Assembly (NCBI GenBank): GCA_024704765.1
Contig: JAKMXF010000304.1
Span: forward strand, 235,834 to 299,833
From: Oopsacas minuta
Lineage: Eukaryota > Porifera > Hexactinellida > Lyssacinosida > Leucopsacidae
Reading direction: 5' to 3'
DNA length: 64,000 nt
Shown: positions 55,870-64,000 of the stretch, piece by piece
How the letters are laid out: each line of letters begins with the position of its first letter
Position numbering within the stretch: position 1 is the stretch's first letter
Translations under genes and position numbers: made by a program
The notes under the pieces: model-generated
Told to the model about the DNA's origin: nothing
The model's input: the letters and a program-made list of their open reading frames with translations, nothing else
The model's database searches: none

Positions 55870-57181
55870 CAACGGGCGTTCAAAAAGTTCAGTCTTGGGT
55901 CGTAGAATTTTAACATATAAGATATTATGCATCTGTATTTATAATGAACCTTATTCAATTATCTATTCAGAACTACTTTAACTTCACCATATCACCAATA
56001 GTTTTCTAGTTACGATTATTTCAAATTCCTCAGTTTTGACTATCCTTGTATTTTCAGTATTTATGGCTTCGAATTTGAAATTTAAGCAAAGATCCTATAT
56101 CAAAATTCGCACGCTTTTTGGTATTGGCCCGAAGGATATTCTCATAGACTTGGAAGTCGTTAATAGAGATGCTAGCCTTTCATATACTACCGTGAAGGAG
56201 TGGGCCAAGCGGTTTCGTGAAGGACGAGAGTCACTGGAAAATGAGGAGCGAATCGGGCGTCCCATTTCCGCCGTCACTAGCAGTAACACTTCTGAAATTC
56301 GCTGGAGAGTGGAAGAAGATCCTCATTTCACTGCTGAGGAGTTAGCTATGAGTGTAGGGATCTCAACGGGAGCTGTTCATTCTATACTTATCGATGGGCT
56401 GAGAGTTACCAAAATTTGTTCGAGATGAATTCCGCATTCCCTAATAAATGACCAAAAAGACCGGTGGGTAACTTGTGCAAGAAAATGCTCTCCGAGTATA
56501 AAGACTCGGACCCAAGAAGGCTGACAGAAATCATCACTGGTGACGAGACTTGGATAAGATACGACGAGCCACTATCGAAAGAAAGAAATAAGGTATGGGT
56601 CATAAAAGGTGAGGCGCCTCCTCTCAATCATAGGCCGGACTTCAGAGATCAGAAGGTCCTGTACTCAATTTTCTTTGATGCACATGGCCCAGTTACCAGA
56701 TTATAATACCAAAAGGAAAACAATTACCGGGGACTTTCATGCCAACAGTTGCCTCTCAGAAGTAGAAAAACAATCACGGGAGCGGAGGCGAAAGTCTGGA
56801 CCGCGAGGCATGCGATTATTGCACAATAATGCACGGAGACATAAAACTAAGCTTGTAAATTCAGAGTTAGATAGAATAAGAGTTGTTGAGCTAGATCACC
56901 CACCCTACTCACCTGACCTCGCTCATTGTGATTTTTGGCTCTTTGCAAAGTTGAAAAAGGACCTCGCAGGCAGGGATTTTGATACATGAATCGACCTAGG
57001 AAACGCAAATTTGGAGATCCCGCCCGAAGACTATAAAAATATATTTTTCAAATGGCTAGATCGTCTACAGCGAGTCATAGACGTTAATGGTGATTATTTC
57101 GAGAAATATATCAATTGTACATGTGTATTCTGTATAGTTACAAAATATGGGGTAGGGTCGGGAACTTTTGAACGCTCGTTG
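55870..57181 (+). mobile_element. Mariner element E
   Basis: A 1312-bp element between TA copies (55868-55869 and 57182-57183). The left end is CAACGGGCGTTCAAAAAGTT, the right end read inward CAACGAGCGTTCAAAAGTTC. It lies upstream of the first recognised DUF4139 exon. Confidence 0.9.
56063..57181 (+). pseudogene. Mariner transposase E, second catalytic Asp lost
   Basis: MASNLKFKQRSYIKIRTLFG begins the helix-turn-helix region, open to 56428 (VKEWAKRFREGRESLENEER; VGISTGAVHSILIDGLRVTK). Frameshifts follow. The catalytic part resumes with ITGDETWIRYDEPLSKERNK and PDFRDQKVLYSIFFDAHGPV, shifts, then RGMRLLHNNARRHKTKLVNS. Here HDNARPH has become HNNARRH, so the second Asp is Asn. The third motif YSPDLAHCDFWLFAKLKKD is present. 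A TGA follows RDFDT and the tail (NIFFKWLDRLQRVIDVNGDY) has lost its own stop, reading on through the terminal repeat. Confidence 0.9.
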
Positions 57182-57939
57182 TATTCAAAAAAATATTTCA
57201 AAGTGGCGAAGAAAGTTGCAATGTGTATGTATTACGAAAATATCAAATAATATTCAATCATTCGATGTGTTCGTGAATATACAATGCACAGTGTGTTTAA
57301 GAACCCTATGGAGGTTTTGTTGCAGCGTAGAATCGAGTTAGGTGTGATTGCAATCACACCAACTACTTGTTATAATAGTAAGTACACCAGTATTCTGGTG
57401 AAATTGTGACTAACAATTCCTATTGCATCATATACAGTAGCGAATTGATTGGTAGAGTATGAAATATATTGTATTTGGAATGCTAACTTTATGAAAACAC
57501 AACAAAAAATGTTTTGCTAGGCGTGCACTGCAAAGAAACGTACATACTGGTATGTATTCAAACATATTTGTTTGTACAATTTAGTCTTTATGGCATTTTA
57601 TGGGACAATTCTTTCCAGGTTTCCTACACGAATATCTTGGGTAATACATTCTTTACTTGCATGCGCAGTTCCTGTGAGCATTTGAATGAGTTCTGTACAT
57701 GATATTACTCCCCTTGATGTCGCCACTGTGTTTATAACATTTTGTTTATCACGATTTCCTAAGATATTTTCTTGGATCAATCGCACATAGTATATCGGGA
57801 TGAGGGGCTGGGAGAATTAAGCATACAGTACAAGTGGTAGTTTGAGTCTTTTCCACTGGCAATCAGCATCTTCTTATGATTTTTTCTTAAGATCGCCTAA
57901 TACCAGCACGATTATATTACGCTTCTGGTTCCTGCTGTG
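57182..57939. other. No recognised gene
   Basis: A minus-strand frame of 62 codons (57598-57786, with TELIQMLTGTAHASKECITQ) may be an eroded continuation of the integrase-type element to its right, but I cannot match it. Confidence 0.35.
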
Positions 57940-59110
57940 AACATCACATCTATCACACCACACTTTAGCTCCATGCGCCTCTTCTTCAGAGCCTCCACAG
58001 AGACATGAATACAACCATTACACTTTGGGAGCCTATGTGCGCCACTGGTTTCGTTTCCACACGAAATACAGGAGAGGGAATGATCAGTTGTATGTGAAAA
58101 CGATCCATCTGATGTTTAACTTTCCAACTCAGTCACTTCCAAATCTTCACTACCAGGGTCTTTATGTGTTTGAAGGTTTCATTGAAAAAGGTGGCGGTTT
58201 GTAACTAACAATTGTACTACAAGTAATCAAAATTTGTGAAAGACAAGCAAAGTTTCGGCTTGGGATGGAGTATGGCTAGTTAGGAAGCTATTGGACGAGT
58301 AAAGGACTGCGGTTGAATATGTTGATTGGTATCAGATCTAGAATATGAAAAATTGAATATATCACACGTATAATATAACAAAATCACAGCATTTGAAATC
58401 AAGTATTATATGTACTTATTCAAATCGTCTTCGTAGGGAACCGTAACCCAATCATTCTCAAGAGCTACATGGTAAATGGGGCTAAATAACAGTTTTGGGT
58501 TATATACAGCTTCACATGGAGATATTCTGATGGTGGTATGATAGCTTGGATTGTGATGAAGATCTATCCATCTAAGGTACTTAATCAAACCTTGATCATT
58601 CTCGTTATCGATCCTCTTTGTGTAGAGTGCATGTTTTATGTGTCTATTCACACGTTCCACAGCACCTTGAGACTCTGGATGGCGAAGTTTACCATGAACA
58701 CCCTCACACTTGGCCATATATTTGCAATGGTTGAAAACAAGAGATAATTATTAAATTCGCGGCCATTATCAGAGTGAAGGATGTGTGCAGGACTATGTTT
58801 GCGAAATATAACCAGAAGAAATGAACAAGCTGACATCGTACCAACGGTGCAAGATTGATTTTCTTAGTAAAATGATCTATGTATACCAAAGCAATTTGGA
58901 AGGGATTTTCCATCTGGAGATAAATTAGCTACCAGTTTCATACTGCTCATATCGATTAAATCGACCTGATCATGACTACCAAAGAGTTAGATGAAATAGC
59001 CTTGAATACAGGTTGCTTAGCTGATTTTCTGGATCTCTTAAGAACACACAGGTCGGATGTCTTGACGAATAGATGACAAACTTGTTCAGTTATCCAATCA
59101 AATTACTGAA
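57940..59110 (-). pseudogene. KRBA2/Ginger-type integrase remnant with C-terminal zinc finger
   Basis: From right to left: ITEQVCHLFVKTSDLCVLK with a basic KRSRKSAKQPVFKAISSNSL; QVDLIDMSSMKLVANLSPDG (first Asp of the DDE core); DHFTKKINLAPL; PAHILHSDNGREFNN (second Asp); a frameshift; then GVHGKLRHPESQGAVERVNR (catalytic Glu), YHTTIRISPCEAVYNPKLLF and a stop near 58406. Further left, CISCGNETSGAHRLPKCNGC with IHV is a CxxC...GAHxxxxCxxCxHV zinc finger of the kind that ends KRBA2/SCAND3-like integrase proteins. Frameshifts separate the pieces. The parent element could be Ginger-like or an LTR retrotransposon. I saw neither terminal repeats nor a reverse transcriptase, which favours the former. 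Confidence 0.75.
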
Positions 59111-59884
59111 ACTCTCTTATAAAGTTTGGTTCTTCTTGGATGATTATCTTCATATTTATAGAATCTAATCAAAATGGTAGATATTTCTGTAATTGGAATA
59201 CTTGTTTGCGCCATGTCGTGGAGGTTCTATGAGGTCAAAGATGCTACCACAATGACAAATCCGAATAGAGTATTTGACTCAATTTGTGACCATTTATCTC
59301 CATCCATTTTCACACGGGGCTAGGTGATGACAAATACGAAATATATTTCTGGATTTCACCAGGAGTGAAAATAGCAGAAGTTGAAGATCTGGGGAGCAAT
59401 TTGATAGAATTTAAAAACGATTCCTCACTGGATTACTTTCAATACCAGCTTCAATCAAGATTAAAATGCGAATACACCCAAAGATAATTTCACTAGTGTT
59501 AAGTACAACTAACTATTGAGTATCAAAATGGCAATATCAAGATTGGTTTGAGGATCATGTTACTGTAGAATTGAAAATTACAACCAAAATATTTAATCAA
59601 GAAATGGATATCTGTATTTAGATAGTATAGTTCCATACTGTAATTAACTTCAAATACTTTTTGACAATTATAATAGGATATGAACATGAAACTAGCAAAT
59701 TCTAAATACTGAAATAAACGCTAATTAATACCGAATTAACTATATAATACAATAGGATAGGATACTCGCAATTACCCAGTAGTTGGAGTGATTGCAATTA
59801 CACCAAACTCGCTTCTATACAACAACATATTCATATTCATGATATTCACATATAGATGTAATAAATATGTATTTAATTAATGAA
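59111..59884. other. No recognised gene
   Basis: The first part may be the eroded N-terminal end of the integrase element; no motif is clear. Confidence 0.35.
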
Positions 59885-60019
59885 TTAATCAGTACCACAA
59901 TTTTCAATTGAAGTATTCATTGCGAAATGATTCTTTTCGAAAACAAAAATCTGGTTATGAAGTAGCCCAAAGTCTGGATACGATATTCGGTGAACTTGGT
60001 CCACCTCACATCCTTCAAT
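59885..60019 (-). CDS. Candidate terminal exon, unknown protein
   Basis: The acceptor CATCACTGTTTTCAG is strong and leads directly into IEGCEVDQVHRISYPDFGLL, HNQIFVFEKNHFAMNTSIEN and CGTD, then TAA. It is on the same strand as the DUF4139 gene and upstream of it, but it ends in a stop and does not resemble that family, so it should belong to another gene. No domain is visible. Confidence 0.35.
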   Translation of the reverse strand: MEGCEVDQVHRISYPDFGLLHNQIFVFEKNHFAMNTSIENCGTD

Positions 60020-60458
60020 CTGAAAACAGTGATGAAATTTGAAATATCTAAACAAGTTCAATATCAAATAATACAACTTATCATTCTACTATTGGGTAAC
60101 GCCGTATGAGGTTCTCTACAATCAAATATTATCTTAGATTATGGTATACAAGACGAACTGGCACAACATATCACACTGAAAGATGTTGGAGGTTGTAAGG
60201 ATGGAAAGTAATGGAATTGGTGTAGCAGGGAATAATCCAACTTGTCTCACCAACTATCTCCAGGTGAGTTAAATTTTATGATTAATCTGGTTACCCTGCA
60301 AATATTGACCATCCGGAGTACTCAACCTGCTAGAATATTGAAGCCAAATGTATAATCCAGAGCAATGTCAGTGAGAAATATATACATTCCCGTATCAGAT
60401 TCTTCGAAACTGTCAGTTATCAAGACCATGAATTTCAATTTTAAATGACTCAATATTA
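60020..60458. other. No recognised gene
   Basis: No supported feature. Confidence 0.4.
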
Positions 60459-61770
60459 CAAGGGGTGTTCAATAAATAATTAGACTTGTTTTTCATAATT
60501 TATATAGTAAATTTATAATTATAATAATTGATTATCAAATGTTTCGATAAAGTCCCCCTTTAACTTTATACATCGTTTCGATCGTTCTGGTAACTTTTCC
60601 AACCCAGTGGTACAGAATTCTTTAGGGGTCCCTTTTCCCACTGTTATATTTCATACTCCAGCCGTTTGAAATCCTCAAATCTCTTCCCTCGAAGAGGTCT
60701 CTTCAGCTCTCCAAACAGCCAGTAGTCGCTGGGAGCCAGGTCTGAACTATACTGGGGATGAGGGAGGCATTCGAATCCTAAGTCGTCAATTGCAGCCATT
60801 GTCTTGGAGCTTACATGGGCCTTGCGTTGTCATGTTGCAGCAGTACGCCACGTGTCAACTTGCCTCGCATCTGACGTTTAATCGCTTGATGCAATTTTTT
60901 CAATTCGTCAACGTAATAATCACTGTTTATGGTGGTCTTCTCAGGCAACCAGTCGAGGTGTATAATTCCTTCCCATCCCAAATACTGTTGCCATTCTCTT
61001 CCCTGCTGATTTTCGGCCTTTACCTTGATGGGTACAGGTTCATCACGTCTCTTCCACTGCTCCGATTGACTATTGCTCTCTGGTTCATAATAATGAAACC
61101 CAGTTTCATCCTCCGTTACTATACGATCCAAAAAGTCTTCCTCTGCATTGTATCTTGAAAGTAATTCTTTGCTAACTCTGACCCTTTCGCGTTTTTGTTT
61201 TTTTGAAAGAACCTTTGGGACCCAACGCGCAATTACCTTCGATATTTCCAGATCTTCAGTGATAATCGAGTGTAGTGTGGCTTTTGATATACCTACCCTT
61301 TCTTCTAACTCTTGCAGGGTTATTCGTCTGTCCTCGTCTAAAGTTGTTTGGACCCTCTCGATATTACTGCGGGTTTTGAGGAAGTCGGACGACCTGGACG
61401 AGGGTCATCGTGGAGTTCCTCATCGCCATTATTCAAACGTTCGATCCATCTATATATGGTGGCTTTCGAAGGACATTCATCACCGAAAATATCCTGCATT
61501 TCACGAAGAATGTAAGAGCCAGTCTTCCCCTTTTTCCACAGCTACCAAATTATTAGTCGATTTCCTTCTTTGCTAAAATCCATTAGTTGAAAACAGTAGC
61601 CTATAGAAATGAAACTTTATACTGAAGAAAATATGCTTGTAGAGTAAAGAGCATATTGTATAGAAGTTAGACAATCAAGTTAGGCTTGTAATCTGATATT
61701 AGGCTTAGAGTTGTATTAAATAGAATATGAATTCGATACATTAGTCTCATTACTTATTGAACAACCCTTG
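60459..61770 (-). mobile_element. Mariner element C, copy 2
   Basis: The left end CAAGGGGTGTTCAATAAATA follows TA (60457-60458); the right end read inward is CAAGGGTTGTTCAATAAGTA, after which the bases are TTA, so the right TA is displaced by one. It is nearly identical to the copy at 36259, including the protein-breaking changes. It is inserted at the edge of a small palindromic repeat (61773-62338). Confidence 0.88.
60522..61583 (-). pseudogene. Mariner transposase C2, same lesions as C1
   Basis: Begins MDFSKEGNRLIIW then TAG. The first residues differ slightly from C1, but the stop is at the same codon. The frameshift after SSKP, the one-base loss after LLQHDNARP, and the shift near KRLEYEI are all at identical positions. 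The catalytic motifs EDETGF, HDNARP and APSDYWLF are the same. The few base differences from C1 (for example CCCGCAG for CCCACAG near the first frameshift) are scattered. Confidence 0.9.
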
Positions 61771-61772
61771 TT

Positions 61773-62338
61773 AAATGAAATAGAACAATTCTGATAGTAT
61801 ATTTGAATCTACGGGTGTGTATTACCTAATATTATGGGACAATACAGACCCGTAGAATTCAAATATTGATTTTAGCAAATCTCGTTGACAATATGATTGT
61901 CATATTTGTGCGATACTTAGGCAGTGAATAAAAAATGTGGCAAGTCCGACTATACAATTATTTGCAAGTCAGTTTAGAGAATCTCACATAAGTTTCATAA
62001 GGTATTCCATCCCAGTGACTATATAATAGTAATGCATCACTTCTTGTACAAATATGAAAGTAATAATACAGTAGACTCCTGTCAATATATACACCAGGGA
62101 CTGCCAAAATTCGTACTCCTAATCCTGACTACGTATTATTTGAACTAATTTACATTGAAATGGCATCGAAGGGGGCTGATAAAGTGTAAAACTTGTACTC
62201 CTTAACAGAGTTCGTATTAACGAAACTCTATTGTATGTCAACGAGATTTTCTCCAATCCTTTCGAAATAATCTTTTGAGGTAATACAGGGCAGTAGAATT
62301 AAAATATACTAACAGAATTGTTCCATCTCATCTTAACT
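61773..62338. repeat. Small palindromic repeat holding a nested MITE
   Basis: AATAGAACAATTCTGATAGT near 61780 is inverted near 62310 (ACTAACAGAATTGTTCCATC). A second inner hairpin pairs TACGGGTGTGTATT with AATACAGACCCGTA (61812-61857). A fragment of the same family lies near 17690 (TAATTCTGATAGCATATT). The pogo-like MITE at 62069-62233 sits inside it. Confidence 0.55.
62069..62233. mobile_element. Small pogo-like MITE
   Basis: A 165-bp element between TA copies (62067-62068 and 62234-62235). The left end is CAGTAGACTCCTGTCAATAT, the right end read inward CAATAGAGTTTCGTTAATAC. TTCGTACTCC and TTGTACTCC words repeat inside, as is typical of pogo/jerky-type MITEs. Confidence 0.65.
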
Positions 62339-62615
62339 TTGTGCAATTTGCAATTGAATATTTAATTAGCCCATCATCTCTTCAATGAACAAAGTGTGGC
62401 TAGAAAATATATAATGAAAAAATATTCATTTAGTCAGGATAATGTTAACTAACATAGTCAAATTGCTCTTTCAAGTATATTATCGTGTGCATATTAAATA
62501 TTAGCCATATTGCCAGGATTTACAATTGAATAGTTGGTGGCGTGAAAGTACTAATGTTAGGTTAACGAAATTTGGTTGATATACATATCTGGCCACCGAT
62601 TTCTATTATACAGGG

Positions 62616-62693
62616 ATGAATGACTTGCATAGAGGTGAGAAAAAACTGGAGGCTGAATTTAGGATCGAGGTATCTACCAAAATAACTGAGTAA
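62616..62693 (+). CDS. Possible small exon, unknown
   Basis: An acceptor (TTTCTATTATACAG) precedes GG ATG AAT GAC, giving MNDLHRGEKKLEAEFRIEVS and TKITE to a TAA. The acceptor is good, but the frame is only 25 codons, so support is weak. Confidence 0.2.
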   Translation: MNDLHRGEKKLEAEFRIEVSTKITE

Positions 62694-63139
62694 GTTTTAC
62701 ATTTTAACTGTATTATTGATACTTATACTTATCACAATCTATCACTACAAACCTTTCAACTCGAAATGACTCCATCTGGTTACTCACTTGGTGAATATGC
62801 CAGAAAAATGCTCCAATTCAGCAACACATAAGGGTTAAATTGATAAATAAATCTTCACAAAATTTCTATAATTACAAAGTAAAATATTTATTGAAAACAT
62901 TCTTAAATCCAATGGTATAACACAGTGGGGAAGTAGACATGTAAGTAGCTTCATTGTGTCTGAAATTATGTGTGTATAGTAAATCGAAGCAAGAAATTGA
63001 ATGGAAACACAAAAATTAAAATAGTTGAATTGACTGCGGATAGTGGTCTATTTTCCTAGTTTGTAAACAGGCTTACATACTTTCCAGATTAATCAAAAAG
63101 TAAGCAATATTGAATTGCCAGTTTGGCAATTGTTTTTCA

Positions 63140-63407
63140 GATGAATAAAAGAATTATTGAGTCATTTCAAAACGATGGCCTAACAAAAGCACGCATATTC
63201 TGCAAATTTTATTCTACTTGGGGCATTGAAAATGTTCATCCCTTAGTTTATTGCAGCAAAGCTCTACTCGAATACATGAGATACATAGTATATCCTAATA
63301 ATCCTATCGAGTGCATACTTAATGCTGTTGAGGAATTCACTCTAGATAATATGTATCTTGATCTATCCTACTTACAATTTTACCTATTTTCTAAAGTCAA
63401 TTTTTCA
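63140..63407 (+). other. Open frame of unknown status before mariner F
   Basis: GTTTTTCAG at 63139 looks like an acceptor, and the frame reads MNKRIIESFQNDGLTKARIF, ENVHPLVYCSKALLEYMRYI, IECILNAVEEFTLDNMYLDL until it runs into mariner F. It could be a host exon or the untranslated 5' part of the mariner. I recognise no family and no mariner terminal repeat between 63140 and 63407. Confidence 0.25.
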
Positions 63408-64000
63408 TGGGTCGAAAACACATATCAAGCAAAACCGAATAACGAGCTTACATAAAGATTCGCACCGTAGTCAGTCGCAAACCACTTCAGACACATGAGG
63501 ATCTAGTCACCGTTAAGCATGGGGAAGCTTTAGCGTAGCCCACTGTAAAGAAATGGGCATGTAATTCAAGGCTGATAGGGGCAGCATTGAAGATACCCCT
63601 CGGACCGGAAGACCAACTTCCGCTACTATCACTGAAATTGCCTCTGAATTCTGGAACTATTGGATATTGAACACCATTTGAGCGTTGAAGAGATCGCACT
63701 AATCCTGAACATCTCATCGGGAAGTGTTCATACAATTCTACACCAGTATCTCGAATATCGAAAGATTTCAGCGCGATGGATACCAAAATTCTCACAAATG
63801 GGCAAGAAGAGAAGAGGTTTTCATGCGCAAAAAAATTGCTTGAAGAATATAGAGATTGTGATTCTCGAAGATTATATGAAATCGTTACTAGTGACGAAAC
63901 TTGGATGAAATTTTCTGAACCTCTGCGTAAGGAACAAAGCAAATCTTGGATCCCAAAAGGTACTTATCCCCCAAAAAGGCACGTCCAGAAGGTTCTCTAC
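63408..64000 (+). pseudogene. Mariner transposase F, N-terminal half, cut by window end
   Basis: The ATG at 63408 gives MGRKHISSKTE, then TAA, RAYIKIRTVVSRKPLQTHED. The helix-turn-helix part continues in shifted frames: LSVEEIALILNISSGSVHTI, LHQYLEYRKISARWIPKFSQ. After another shift come LLEEYRDCDSRRLYEIV and the first Asp as TSDETWMKFSEPLRKEQSKS (Gly of GDETW changed to Ser). The element runs off the window at VLY. Its 5' terminal repeat was not identified. Confidence 0.85.

Noticed and set aside
36259-61770. A 25-kb segmental duplication explaining the two C mariners
   Set aside because: The similarity stops at the element ends and each copy has its own flanks and TA site.
63123-63455. A confident 110-codon host gene
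   Set aside because: Its last part overlaps the start of mariner F in another frame and no family is recognised, so it is listed only as an open frame of unknown status.
1-64000. CRISPR arrays, operons, ribosome binding sites or rRNA/tRNA genes
   Set aside because: None seen; the window is animal nuclear DNA with introns and transposons, and no cloverleaf or rRNA block was recognised by eye.

Overview
The window is nuclear DNA from an invertebrate animal. Genes are split by GT-AG introns, and the sequence is AT-rich and crowded with broken transposable elements of animal type: Tc1/mariner, pogo-like, hAT, P-like, RAG1/Transib-like, a KRBA2/Ginger-type integrase and a LINE. No operon or bacterial feature is present. 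I cannot name the species.

The one host gene I can rebuild lies on the minus strand from 55635 down to 22186. Four exons (55200-55635, 50254-50446, 34691-35124, 22186-22508) encode the middle and C-terminal part of a DUF4139/F37C4.5-like protein. All four splice phases fit and join into 462 codons including the stop. Its three introns are about 4.8, 15.1 and 12.2 kb and hold most of the mobile elements. The N-terminal exons were not found. Other possible host exons, of unknown identity and lower confidence, lie at 2476-2782 (+), 5396-5634 (+), 6275-6418 (-), 38720-39006 (-), 39839-40116 (+), 47978-48560 (+) and 59885-60019 (-).

Layout. 1-7.4 kb: candidate exons and a near-perfect short hairpin (724-820). 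7.5-10.7 kb: a dead mariner and a broken copy of a dispersed uncharacterised protein family. 11.8-12.3 kb: a pogo-like MITE. 13.3-14.9 kb: a 52-bp-period tandem repeat and an unidentified decayed coding region. 15.0-19.3 kb: two very large palindromes, one with about 870-bp arms that look identical. 24.2-29.2 kb: a foldback MITE, then a three-level nest (palindromic repeat, pogo-like MITE, and inside that a Tc1-type foldback and an almost intact mariner). 31.5-33.4 kb: another copy of the palindromic repeat and a decayed LINE. 36.3-37.8 kb: mariner copy C1 and a small MITE. 39-44.2 kb: a P-like transposase tail and three hAT remnants. 45.0-47.9 kb: a complete RAG1/Transib-like transposon. 49.5-57.2 kb: a MITE, two host exons and two mariners. 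57.9-59.1 kb: a KRBA2-type integrase remnant. 60.5-62.3 kb: mariner copy C2 and MITEs. 63.4 kb to the edge: a sixth mariner, cut by the window end.

The most notable element is the RAG1-like transposon at 45024-47949. Both ends begin with CACAGTG, the same string as the V(D)J recombination heptamer. Both carry a second 12-bp block, 23 bp from the heptamer at one end and 14 bp at the other. The decayed transposase keeps the RAG1-type CxxC and HxxxxH zinc residues and two of the three catalytic acidic positions. It was found by eye and needs database confirmation.
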